Positions 35,756 through 46,581 of a stretch of 64,000 nt of DNA are shown in pieces. Where the stretch lies: assembly GCA_037974665.1 (NCBI GenBank), contig CM075778.1, positions 13,195,001 to 13,259,000 on the forward strand, in the 5' to 3' direction. The first letter of the stretch is position 1. The number at the start of each line of letters is the position of its first letter. The position numbers and the translations under genes are program-made. The notes under the pieces were generated by a model. It worked only from the letters and a program-made list of their open reading frames with translations. It made no database searches and was not told the DNA's origin. Source of the DNA: Ehretia macrophylla (lineage: Eukaryota; Streptophyta; Magnoliopsida; Boraginales; Ehretiaceae).

Positions 35756-37010
35756 TGTCACTCCCTAAATCCCACTACAAAAATAGGGTCTGGCGCGTGA
35801 TATGTCGCGTGTCTAAGAGTCTAACCTCTCAAGTACGCTAGGCGCACAACCACAACAAAACAATGCAGAGCCGTTAAACCATAAAAATCAAGCAAGTCTC
35901 TAACAACAACAAAAAATGTTCAAATCCACAAAATAAATCTCCAAACACAATAAGAATGAGAGGTCATCATCCTCATTTATTACACCCATCGAAATACCAT
36001 AAATAAACCCATTCGGACAGTATTAATAGCAATGAAGAAAATGAAATCCCTCGAACTTAGCCCACCATATCCATATGTCCAATGCTCTATCGCTTACTCT
36101 ATTTTACATGCAAAGAAAGCAAGCGGAGACAAATCTTATGAGCGAACAAAAGCTCAGTAAGGGAACTTATCCCCAACCAAAAGAGGCAGGATAGATGAAC
36201 GAATAACTCAGAAGTATAGCCCAAAGTGAGATAGACAACATATGACTTGCAGAATGACTCGTATCTGATAGAAAAGGAAACCATTATCAATACTTATGAG
36301 AGTACCAAAAACTTCATTTACAATTGCGTTCAATAACTTGTAGTGTATAAATATTATCACCAAACATATCAAGGAATTAAAGTTGTGGCTACATTTAACC
36401 CGTGTAACACGGTTCAGTAATTGTGGGGCCCCCAATCATTCAATAGCGGTAACAGTATCCGCAAGTGTAACACAGTAATAGTATCTGTGTAATGGTACTA
36501 TAACAGTATCAATACCATTAATAATTCATAGCTATATATGGGTCATAATATACCTAAAGATAGAACACATCGGAAGAGTGAAGAAAAACAAAAACAAAAT
36601 GGGTAGACAAAAGTAACCATTGTAGTCATAAAATATTTCAAGGTAGGATCATTCAGTAGTAAAAGAAATATATATGTTTATATAGTATTATAACAAAAAG
36701 ATCATAGGAAAGACGCAACGTGAATAAAAGAAGCAGATGTTCTTTCTCAGTATTTTTTTTCCCTCAAGAAGCAGAGAATTGTAAATTGACGTAGCCCTAG
36801 AAACGTATGCGTTTCTTTTTCCTTTTCCGCCTTTTTTTATTTTTTTTTCTTTTCACTAAAAGAGTCCTACATGAGAATGGAATGCAATTTAATTATTACC
36901 CTAACTATTTTTTTTTCCAAAATATCTGTTAACCACCTATCCATATAATAAAGGAGAAAATTATATAGCACCAATTGGTCTCACTAGTGGTGATTGACCA
37001 AGTAATTACA
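35756..37010 (-). repeat. 5' LTR of gypsy2 (1255 bp, internal deletion)
   Basis: It aligns with the 3' LTR at both ends but lacks about 740 bases at 36730, where AATAAAAG joins sequence that in the other LTR begins near 30315 (AAAAGAGCAGATGTT). A short AAAAG homology at the junction suggests a microhomology-mediated or replication-slippage deletion. Confidence 0.9.
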
Positions 37011-37015
37011 ATGAT

Positions 37016-38477
37016 AGCCATTCCACTCGACTTCTTTAAGTCATATGCATAAATATTTGTACATGTGTTTGATTGATCATTTGTCCATTATCTTAAGTTG
37101 TGTATATGTGTATATTTGTATGTGTGAGAGGTGTATCTATCGCCCAGTAAGGGCTTAGTACTCACCTTGTGTTATGTCTGGTGAGGACTTAATACTCACT
37201 TTCGACCGGAACTACATGGGTAAATACAGCCACAGCTTACAGTTGGCTAGCCATATTGTCCATCACTATGTCGTTTGTGTTTATGTATGTTTGATCTCGT
37301 ACTTGTCTCAGCTCTGTCATTCTCGTATCTTTGTATGTGAGATCACACTTTTTTGCTTTCGAATATGTGTCCTTTTGTGCTTATCTAGCTAGCCTAATAA
37401 TTTGTTCCTAAGTATTCCCTCTCAGTGCTCAATATAATTCACCTTGTATTTTGTTTGGCTACAACTCTTGTATGTACTTATGTTATCCTGGATCATTTTT
37501 TATATTATCTTTTGTTACCTCTTTTATGTACTATTATGTCATTACGTCTCTTTAGGACTAGCATTATGGCTCTTTTTTGTCATCCCTTAATTATCTCCAT
37601 ATGATTGAGTCTCTATGCTAATTTTGGTTATATCTTTATGAATCCATAAACTTGCATGTCATCCTTAGACTTGTTCTCATATCTTTGTTAATAAGCTTGT
37701 GTTTAGTTATTCTATATGTAGTTATGATTTCAGGTTTCATATGATTTAGCATCAAGTTAATATTATTCTCTTCTTATTGAAGTGTTTAGTTCAGGCTCCT
37801 ACTTCCTATGTAATTGTGGACTAAATTTCGTGGTTAAATTTAGCATAAATCTTGTATTATTATATATTTAGCCTTACTTTCATTTCGAGTCCTATTGATC
37901 AATGTCTTAGTATAAGTTATTTGGTGATTTGTCCTATTAATCTATTACTTTTTATTTCTATTTTGATTCATTTTTCATTATGATCATTGGGAATTATCTA
38001 TCTTTCTTTACGATGAGACTCGAGTTTGGATTATATCATTCGATTGTTTATGGTTATTGTATTCCCTTTCTTTCCTCTTTCGGGGATTCCCACTTACTGA
38101 GCATTTATTTTGCTCACTGTTTTTGTGTTTCTTTGTTTGCAGAAAGGAATCGAGACTTTGACTTATGGTTGGTTAGAGGCTATCTGAGCTAGTCATTATT
38201 TGGGGGCTATTAGTGGATTATGAATATCGATTGTTTTGTTGTATTATATTTGGGAACATCTATTCAGTATTTATAGAGAAATTTTGGTTTAGAGTTATAA
38301 TTGGGACTATTTATAAGGATGTAACTCAGATTGGTATTTTTTGGTTTAGAGCATTCTCGTTTAGCTGCGTGATTGTATTTCTTGTGGAATTAGTTTTGTA
38401 GGTTTAAGAACTGACCTTTTTAGACTTGCGACAGTCACGTTCTCTAGGTTACCTTGATCAATTTTTGAAGTGTGACA
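37016..38477 (+). mobile_element. Long gypsy LTR, right segment
   Basis: Continuation of the LTR that starts at 26169. It has the second copy of the subrepeat (37085-37255) and ends GAAGTGTGACA. Frames at 37174, 37980 and 38213 are LTR sequence. Confidence 0.65.
37085..37255 (+). repeat. LTR subrepeat, copy 2
   Basis: Matches 28140-28325 in the left segment of the same LTR. Confidence 0.7.
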
Positions 38478-38633
38478 CTATCCATCTAGTCACCCTATTA
38501 GTCAAGGTGCAGATTTGTCCAAATGATCCTAAAGTCAATTGATTAAACTGGTGGATAAATCATTGTACAACTTATGGTTTAATTAAAATTAAGTTCGGTT
38601 CAAGTGAATATTCTAAGCATACAACAATTCTAA
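38478..38633. repeat. Unknown duplicated repeat, copy 1, left part
   Basis: CTATC(C/T)...CTAGTCA(C/T)CCTATT(A/G)GTCAAGGTGC aligns with 41551 onward (copy 2). It is broken at TAA (38631-38633) by a 1.2-kb insertion and resumes at 39832. I do not recognise the family; it has no coding capacity. Confidence 0.65.
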
Positions 38634-39828
38634 CAGGAGCTGTTGGTACAAATTTGTTCCAACGAGTCGCGCAAATGATCCCTTATATTTAGGGGATATA
38701 TGATCCTACAATCAGATTCTCCATTGTTGGGGGAAGAGATCCCATCCCCCAACTCACCAACAGTCATATGTCCAAACAAAATTTGACATTTGAAAATTTT
38801 TCTCCAACGATTGGATTTATGACCATTTCGAATGAAACAGATCAAGGCTTCTTGAAAATACACTCGAAAAAACAACAAAACAAAAGATCACTCAAGACTG
38901 AAAAAAAATTATATCTTACCAACAAAAGCCACTCAAATCTACTGCAACATCAAGGTAAGGTTTTGTTATTAAAATTTTTAAAAAAATCTTGTGTTTAGTG
39001 AGGGAAGAAGCAAAGGGTTGTGAATTGGGGAAAAAATTTTGATCGTTGTGTGATGAGAGGCATTGGATATGGCGAAGAAGGGGTAGGAGCATCTGTTGTG
39101 TGCTTGTGTGAGGCGGGGGATGGAAATGTGGTATGCCGTGTGTGAGGCGGGGGAAGAGGGTGGGATAAGCTGTTGATTGGGGATGAAAATATTGTCTGAT
39201 ATGTTTGTGAGTAGAGGCAGCGTTAAGGGTATCTTTAATGGGGATTTTAAAATATAAATTTTTTTAAATTTAGATATTTTTAGAGATCTTAATTTTTAAA
39301 AAATATTATTAATGATTTAAATATACATGGGTTTACCACTTTTATCAACTTTTAAATTAAAATAGAGACTTAATCTCTATTTTTTGCTCTAAAAATATCC
39401 AAATTTAAATAGTTTTGTATTTTGAAAACTCTATTGGAGATAGCCTAATGATGGGGAGGGAAGTGTTGATATATTTGTGGGTAGGGTTTAGATAAATTTA
39501 CATATAATTTAAAATAAAATAGTAAAAAATATATTAATAATCAAAAATAGAATATCATCATAAAAAAGAATGAAAAAAGAGAAAAAAAATCAAAGTAAAG
39601 TGTTAATTAATATTAAGATAGATATTATAGTAAAATAGAAATAGAGATTCTCTAAAATAGGGGAGTTGTTAGAGTGAAATTAAAATAGAAATTCTGTAAA
39701 AATAGGGTAACTGTAAAAATAGAGAATCTGCTGAAATAAGACTGAAATAAGGAATCTGTAAAAATAGGAGAAATTGGTCAAATCCCCAAAATGTAATAAA
39801 AGTAATAGAGGAGCTGTTGGAGTTGGCC
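38634..39828. mobile_element. TAA-flanked 1.2-kb insertion in repeat copy 1
   Basis: TAA is found at 38631-38633 and 39829-39831. Copy 2 of the surrounding repeat passes through this point without the insert, so copy 2 acts as an empty site. A TAA duplication and the end motif GTTGGAGTTGGCC recall PIF/Harbinger-like elements, but I could not find a matching inverted left end. The right part (39590-39800) is a run of diverged AAAATAGAGAATCTG-like units. The insert holds a smaller MITE at 39227. Confidence 0.5.
39227..39445. mobile_element. Tourist-like MITE, 219 bp
   Basis: The left end GGGTATCTTTAATGGGGATT and the reverse complement of the right end GGCTATCTCCAATAGAGTTT are matching inverted repeats for about 27 bases. 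TAA flanks both sides (39224-39226 and 39446-39448). Size, AT-richness and TAA fit Tourist/PIF-Harbinger MITEs. Confidence 0.8.
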
Positions 39829-39831
39829 TAA

Positions 39832-40350
39832 GGCCGTTATAAACATTTTTAAGACCCAAAGTTGAAGCAATCAATAATTAAGCGCAAGACCCAGTTGAGA
39901 TTTGAAGCTAAACAAGTAAATTCAATACACAAACTCGTTATAAGCATTTTTAAGGTAAATACATGTGAATCATAAGCAATATAAACATAAATCCAACTAG
40001 ATCCAAACATTCAATAAGAACAAACCCAAGTAAATATCCAAATCTATATCTCAAATATAAGTCATATATAAAGCATGAAAGATTTTTTCCTAACCAATAC
40101 GAAGTCTAGTTTATACTTGAAACAAAACTAAAAACATGAAAAAGTTGAAAAGAAAGCTACCCCCTGTAAATAGCTTGCTTTGTTGTTAAAAAATGCTTCA
40201 AATCCAAGCTCCTAAATCCACACCAACCTCAGATTTGATGGTAAATTGAAGTAGATTTGACGGATTTGGGTATTGATTGAAGTGAATAGTTTTGGAAAAA
40301 GAGAGTGTTTATGTTTTGGTTGGTGTAGAGTGATATCCAAAGAAAAAAAA
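39832..40350. repeat. Unknown duplicated repeat, copy 1, right part
   Basis: ACCCAAAGTTGAAGCAATC..., AAATCCACACCAACCTC... match copy 2 at about 41725-42190 (ACCCAAAATTGAAGCAAC). 40351-40529 beyond it shows nothing I can name. Confidence 0.65.
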
Positions 40351-41109
40351 AAAAGAAAAAAGGTGATTTGTGATCCGCTAGAAGCTTGATTTTATTCTTT
40401 TGGGGGAAATCCCTTAAGGATCTCCAGGGTCACCAATTTCAGTGAATAAACAACAATTTACTTGTAATACATAAATGAAGCTTTATTGCATTGGGAGAAA
40501 GTCTAGGATGCCCAAGTCCGTTGAGGCAAGTCCCTAAGGATCAAGCAGTAGATCCTACTAGTTATGATGAAGGAATGACCAACATAAATGTTGACCATTA
40601 GTGTTAGGCAATCAAGTTTGGAATTTTGTAGTTGTATTTGAAGGGTTTAACCCATAGAGTACAAATAGGTCTACAAGAGAAAGAGAAAAGTGGATGGGAA
40701 GGTTGAAATCTTCAAAGCGAGGTTGATAGAAAAGAAATATACTCAACAAGAAAGGGATCAATTATGAGGATTTTTCTTTTTCACCGAATGACCATGCTAG
40801 AGTCCGTTCAAATGCTCTTAGTCACAATGTGTGTTTTATGACTATGTGATATGGTTATTGAAAGTCAATAATACATTCTTGAATGTCGATCTTGATGAGA
40901 GTATCCATTCGATACAACCAGATAGGAATATTGCTAGGATTGAGACAATATGATCTATCAGCTTAGAAAGTCTATCTATGGACCTAAGCAAGTATCTCGA
41001 GTATGAAATATAGGTCTTGATCAAAATGTTCATGGACTTTGTGTATATGAGAAGGTTAAAGGAAATGTTGTTACTTTCATTGGTCCTTATGATGATTGAA
41101 AACGGGACA

Positions 41110-42585
41110 TCCTGAAAATATGTCAGAATACAATTACTTTTTTTCAAATTAAATTCTCACAAATCCACGAGGTCTATTGTAGTGGTGTGCACTACTAGCA
41201 ACATCGATCTCCATGGGGAGGCTCCTAAATTCAACTAATTGTGTGTGTGCGAAAAGTGATCTAAACATGTCAAGAAAGGAAAAATGATTTGATTGGGTGG
41301 TTGATTAAACTATAACTAAAATTGAAATTAAACTTCACTAAATCTAACTAAATGGAAAGTGTCAAATCATAAGAGGGGGTCAAATTGGAGATGGGTTAAG
41401 TCAAGATCATCGATCATGTTATGCCTGTGATATTACTTTCAAACCTTAAATTCAATTAGTCAAATTAGGTCGACCAATTTACAGGCTCATTTTGTTAATT
41501 TCACTTAGTTAGCCTAAGTCAATAATTCTAAATCTAGGTGAAACTTCGTCTATCTAGTCATCCTATTGGTCAAGGTGCGAATTTGTCTAAACAATCTTAA
41601 TGTCAATTATTAGACTAGTGGATAAATCATGGTAGGACCTATAATTTGTTTGGAGTTAAACCCAATTCACATGGATGATGTAGCATGTATATATTTTAAA
41701 TCCGCTACAAGTATGATTAAAAATGTAAAACCCAAAATTGAAGCAACAAATAATAAATCACAAGGCGCGGTTGGATTTATAAGCTAATCAAGTAGAATAC
41801 AAGTAAACACTAGTTACAAGGATATTTAAAGTATAAACACATGACTCATACCCAACAAGATCCAAGTTATTCAAAGTGAATAAATCAACATGTCCAAAAT
41901 TTAAAATTGAACATAAATCATAGATATACACACTATAAATCTTTCTCTAACCTCTGAAAATCTAAAACATAATGTAAACTAGGAAACAAAAATAGAAAAG
42001 ATCTAAGAAAAACTCCCCTATGTTTAATAGCTTAGAAGTTGCTTGAAAATCCTCTTGATTCCTACATCCAATCTTGCGTCAAGCCTTGATTTGGTGTGGT
42101 TTTGAAGTGGGTTTGGTAGATTTTGGTGTTGTGTCAAACGGGTAAATGATTTGCAGAGAATATGTGTGTGTTTTTAGGTGTAAAGTGTGTGTAGGTGTGA
42201 AAAATATAGGCCTCCTCCACGCAAAAAAATTCTGTCACACTATTTTTGAAAAAGTTCACTCGAACGATGATTTTTTTGGCTCTGGGTGAAACCTACTACC
42301 TAGGAATTCGCCCAGGCAAAATTAAAGTTTTCTTTTCTTGCTCCACTTCTTTGCCCATTCTTGCACCGTCTTCATTGCACTTCGTTCTGGCTCTTTTCTC
42401 CTCCCTTTTCTTGGTCTTTACACCTTGATTTCATCCTAAAACAAAAGATATAGAAAGAATTAATAATTATGTCAATTTATATTCAATGACCATTTAATTA
42501 AAATATACTTAAATGGATGATAAATACATAAAATTAAGCTCAATCTGTACTCAAAATACACTAAAATAAACACACGAGAACCAAC
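41110..42585. repeat. Unknown repeat, copy 2, inside copia RT
   Basis: It interrupts the copia RT. 41551-42190 matches repeat copy 1 (38478-38633 plus 39832-40350) without the TAA insert. The right part (42420-42590: ACCTTGATTTCATCCTAAAACA, GATAAATACATAAAATTAAGC) recalls noncoding parts of large nonautonomous LTR elements, which is inference. Boundaries are approximate. Confidence 0.5.
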
Positions 42586-43670
42586 ACATCACCTTGTATG
42601 ACATTGTAGACATGGGTAATGGTGTAGAAATGGTGTCATTCATAACGGTTTGGTGATTTTCTCAATTTCATATGGATGAGACAATCTATGTCTTAGGTGT
42701 TAAATCTCCTATGAGATCGCCAAAGTAAAACATTGTTTTTGTCTCAAGCTTTCATATATTAAGAAAATACTACTCATTCTTGGCACGTAATACTCCAGAA
42801 AGGGTTGTTGTCTTTTGGACATGTAGCGCCTCTATCTTAGGATCAGTATGTTTTAGAACATGTGATGAGATAGAGGGCATGGGAAAGGTTTTATGTGATT
42901 CGGCTGTTGGAAGCCTTGTGTGTGTTGTGTCATATGCTGGACTAGACATCTGTTTTACGGCAAGGGAAGCAGATATCAGTCAAATCTTGGACTGACTCTT
43001 TTGGTAGTAAGTTAAGCAGGTACTCAAATATCATAAGGGCAAGCTTAATCTAAGCTCTAAAACATAATAATTATATTTTTTTGGTAAATATAGAGTTTTT
43101 TGAAGCAAAAAAGCAATACCAATGGTTATTATAGAGTCTCAACTTATTATTTTTGTGCCAAATTTAACAGATTTCATCAAAAATAGAGCTCGGGTTCTAT
43201 TTTGTTCAACAAATTTGTTGAACAAAATAAAGCCCCAGGAAAAAGACAAAAAAATTTACAGCCCACATGCTCTCTTCTAATATGTCAGATCTTTGACTTC
43301 AAAAAAAAAAAAAAATTGAAGTCTGACAAAAAAAAAAAAAACAGGCACAAACATCTGCAAAAAAAAAAATAGGACCGTTGCAATTTTCAGCTTTATCTTC
43401 AAAAAAATGTAGTCGTTGGGTGTTGGATTTTCTATATATTCAAGCGAAAAAATTCAACACCCAACTTCAACAATTTATCCATTCAAGCAAATATACCCAA
43501 ATAGCAAAAAAAAAAAAATCATCTGTAGAAAAAAAAAAAAAAGGTTAATGCTCAAGATCTGTCCCTTTTTGCAATTTTTTCTCAACCGAATCACCTGCAA
43601 AAAAAATATATATAGACACACACACACACAACAACCGAATCAACATTTATCCAAAAAAAAATGGTAAATC

Positions 43671-43953
43671 GGGGATGGTGGGGAGGGGAAAGGCAGCGGG
43701 GATGTGGGGTGGGGTGGTGGGGAGGAGAGGGGCAGCGGGGAAGGGAGAAACAGAGGGGAGGTGGGGTGGGGTGGGGTGCAGTGGTGGGGTGGGGAGGGGA
43801 GGGGAGGGGTAGCAGGGAAGGGAGAAACAGAGGGGCGGTGGGGTGGGGTGGTGGGGAGGGGAGGGGAAGGGCAGCGGGGAAGGGTGAAACAGAAGGGAAG
43901 AAGGGAAGGGAAGGGTGGGGTGGGGTGGGGTGGCGGGGGAGGCGAGCAGCGGG
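43671..43953 (+). repeat. G-run minisatellite-like tract
   Basis: Nearly every block is GGGG(T/A), GGGGA or GCAGCGGGG, for instance GGGGTGGGGTGGTGGGGAGG. The plus strand has dozens of G4 runs with 1-3 base loops, so G-quadruplexes are likely. The Gly/Trp-rich frames and the complementary Pro-rich frame through it are composition artefacts. Confidence 0.85.
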
Positions 43954-44180
43954 TAAAAAAGCAAAATGAAGGATTGGTTTGTTTTATATGTAGGGTTTGT
44001 AATATTTTTTTTTTTTCAAGGGTAGGGATAAATTTTAATTTTTTTGGAATGTGTTTTTTTCAGTTTTTTTTTTTTTAAAGGGTTTGGATAAAACAAATTT
44101 TTTGTTCAGTTTTTTATTGAATTTTTTTTTTTTTTAGAATTTAGGTAAATTTTATTTAAAATTTAAAGCATGATTAAAAT

Positions 44181-44375
44181 CCAATGGGTGTTATTTGGAT
44201 AAGAGATTTGAGATAAAAGATAAAAAAACGTATAGACGAAATTGATTTTTTCAAAATCCAATCCTATGGGTGTTATTTGGATAAGAGACATGAGATAGAG
44301 ATAAGAAATGGACGGTTGAGATTGAATCAAGAAAATTCAACCCAATGGATGCTATTCGGATAAGAGATTTTAATT
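44181..44375 (+). repeat. Three tandem ~80-bp units
   Basis: CCAATGG(G/A)TG(T/C)TATT(T/C)GGATAAGAGA recurs at about 44181, 44263 and 44341, next to the right end of the TAA-flanked element. Confidence 0.7.
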
Positions 44376-45010
44376 AAATACAAATTAATTCACAAAAGGG
44401 AATATAATAAAATTAAAAAATTCAAATCGAACGTCAGTAAACGTCATCCTAATTCAATAATTTTTACCGTTGTCAGAATTAAATAATTTTTTGGTCCAAA
44501 TGTTCGTAAAAAAAAGTTACAATTATAACGATAATAATTTATCAAAAGAAAATTAACACACGAGAAAAAATAACATATATTCAAATTAGTTTGTAAAATT
44601 AAATTTAACACAATATAGAGCCCTAATTTTATAGAGCCCTTCATTGGGGATGAATGTTTTTTAGAGCCCCTAAAAAATACTTGGAGCTCTATATAGGGCT
44701 CTAAATTGCTAAGGGGCTCTAAATTAAATTTTAGAACCCCTCAGTTTAGAGCCTACATTGAGAATGGCCTAAGAAAACAAGGGATTATATGCTTATCTAC
44801 CATGACGTTGTTTTGATGTTTTCTCGTGGGTACATAGACTCAAATTTCCGGTGAGACTGAGATTACCATCTCCAAAGCTAATTTTAGTAGTCCAATTCAC
44901 AACTTTGTTTCCTGATCTACGAACAATGTTGAGTGTTCTTAGGGGATTGCAAGGCAAATTTAAAGGAAAGGATATCATCAACAATGGAAGCAATTTCCAA
45001 AAGTCATCAT

Positions 45011-45969
45011 AGTGTGAGAAGAGCGAGCAGCACCATAACCCACAAGTTCAAAATTATGTAGTGAATGGGCTGATCAAGGATTTAAGAAATGAAATCTTAC
45101 TAAGTTGCATATACTTTTTTTCAGTTAAAGGTAGTGTGGTACATGAAACTCTTATGCGCTAGGTCGGCATAATGATCGGACTCAATTTATGATCTATGTT
45201 ATACTGCATTAGTTTGCATTTTGTAAGAATCTATTTCTTTTACTCAAACCATGTGACCTCCTAGTTATATAACAATATCTTTAATATTGTTCTAAAACTT
45301 GCTTCACTCTCTTCTTTTCACTAGTCTATTTTGATCAATGAAATAATACATCATTCCACTTCAAAAGCAATAATTGTTGTGAGTGAAATAACACTTGAAA
45401 GTTTCTTCTATTTATGTTCAGTTAAAATTACCCTACTATAAATTTATTTAAAGTTTGTTTTGACCCCCTAGACATTTAATATTTATTACGTAAAAAACTC
45501 TTATAACAATAGCTACAACTAGGGACAATCTCCCTTCCGATAGTCGGGTTCACTCTGCATTGATTGCCACACCATCCGACATATGAGAACATTTTCTCTC
45601 AACTATAGGATATGAAAAGTACAAAGTGTGTTAGAGGTGATGTCATGAAGGGGAAATGAAAAGATGAACACAATTTTTTTTTTTTTTTTTGTGAGAATCT
45701 AATAAAAAAACACATAAATTAGATCCACAATGCATGGTTGTAAAGCAATAGATAGGTATGAAAAAAGCATTTGATACATTACAGGCACAAATTCTGTATC
45801 ACTGAAGTTGAGACAATAAAGAATATGTTAGACGATGCTACCAAAAGATATGTGAACCCAACGCAGAGAGGAACTAGATTTAAGCACATTATGCAAATTA
45901 TATCGATGAAAGTATCAAAATGCAATTTGCTTCTTCCAGGCCTCACACCAGAAAACAGTGTAAGATTTA
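45011..45969. other. 3' flank of RopGAP, probable 3' UTR near 45970
   Basis: No coding frame. The bases next to the RopGAP stop (about 45770-45969) are the likely 3' UTR on the minus strand. There is no good AATAAA close by; a weak TTTATT (plus strand) is at 45440. A 17-base T-run is near 45675. The frame 45771-46016 on the plus strand is antisense to the gene and not credible. Confidence 0.4.
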
Positions 45970-46581
45970 TCAGCGCCAGGCTTCCACTCTCTCTATTTGA
46001 GAATTCAGACGACTGATGATGCTAATATCCCGGCTCTTTTCTGCATTGCTACCTACATGAACTACAGACATTTGATTAATCTTTCTGGGTCCTCTTCTGA
46101 GATCAGAAACACTTGACAGCCTAGTATTAGTCCTTCGATTTCTTGATTGAGTTCTTCCCCTTCCAATGATAGCATCACCTCCTTCAAATCTACCATTTCT
46201 CTGATCAATATTCGAAATTTCACTAGAGTACTTGTCAACTATATATCCTTTTTCATCCGGAAGGATATACTCGATTGAACTGAGAAAACCAGGGCTCTCA
46301 TTGACAATCTTCAACTCACCAGGTGTAGAGTGAGCAGCAGCACTATCAAAGAGAGGTTTTTTGGCTATAAAATCTTGCTTCTCTCTATCCACCCTGATGT
46401 TCTCCTGAATTATTGTTTGTGAAGCACCATACTGTCCATTTTCATCAGAAGGCTCTGAGTCAGGTGGAGGACCAGCTTCTACTATAGAGTCTTCCCGTTC
46501 TCTCAAGGTCCTTGTTATGAGAGTCTTGAGAAAATTCATTACCTGGACTGCATACATCAGTGCTGTCAAAGGATCTGCCAT
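45970..46581 (-). CDS. ROPGAP: RopGAP exon 5 and stop
   Basis: 203 codons plus TGA. It starts MADPLTALMYAVQVMNFLK directly after TTGCAG and carries the end of the GAP domain and a long variable C-terminal tail. It is longer than the tail I remember for several Arabidopsis homologues. Confidence 0.93.
   Translation of the reverse strand: MADPLTALMYAVQVMNFLKTLITRTLREREDSIVEAGPPPDSEPSDENGQYGASQTIIQENIRVDREKQDFIAKKPLFDSAAAHSTPGELKIVNESPGFLSSIEYILPDEKGYIVDKYSSEISNIDQRNGRFEGGDAIIGRGRTQSRNRRTNTRLSSVSDLRRGPRKINQMSVVHVGSNAEKSRDISIISRLNSQIERVEAWR

Larger units (their letters stand above)
28596..37010 (-). mobile_element. Complete Ty3/gypsy chromovirus with target duplication (gypsy2)
   Basis: Two LTRs (28596-30594 and 35756-37010) both start TGTCA and end TTACA. 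ATGAT flanks the element on both sides (28591-28595 and 37011-37015). Minus-strand order is LTR, PBS, Gag, zinc knuckle, protease, RT, RNase H, integrase, chromodomain, polypurine tract, LTR. Every gene is broken by a few stops or frameshifts. By eye the first ~350 LTR positions differ at about 25 sites, mostly transitions, so it is old but younger than the LTR it sits in. Confidence 0.95.
43054..44769. mobile_element. TAA-flanked 1.7-kb element with G-rich core
   Basis: It sits between two parts of a copia RT/RNase H. TAA occurs at 43051-43053 and 44770-44772. The right end reads ATTGAGAATGGCC before TAA, like the ends at 39445 and 39828. The left end shares only GCTCTAAAAC with the reverse complement of the right end (GGCTCTAAAC), so the left terminus may be shortened. 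It contains long A-runs (43300-43560), a 280-bp G-rich tract and three 80-bp units. No transposase. Probably a nonautonomous PIF/Harbinger-like element. Confidence 0.5.
40530..45010 (+). pseudogene. Very old copia RT/RNase H, split twice
   Basis: Three pieces can be read. 40530-41100 has DPTSYDEGMTNINVDH, KSIYGPKQVSRV and FIGPYDD. 42590-43050 has LYDIVDMGNGVEMVSF, then DEIEGMGKVLCDSAVGSL and SYAGLDICFT. 44773-44900 has KTRDYMLIYHD and GYIDSNF. They are in copia RT order with many stops and frameshifts. The first break falls at the YxDD region, the second just before RNase H. Host flanks of the insertions therefore belonged to one element. Confidence 0.65.

Noticed and set aside
28140..37255. 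The two similar modules at 28140 and 37085 as LTRs of gypsy2
   Set aside because: They are in direct orientation outside the ATGAT duplications; the true LTRs are inside, so these are subrepeats of the outer LTR.
43661..44078. Long Gly/Trp-rich frames and a complementary Pro-rich frame
   Set aside because: They arise from the G-run tract; overlapping open frames in several phases and no start context or domain.
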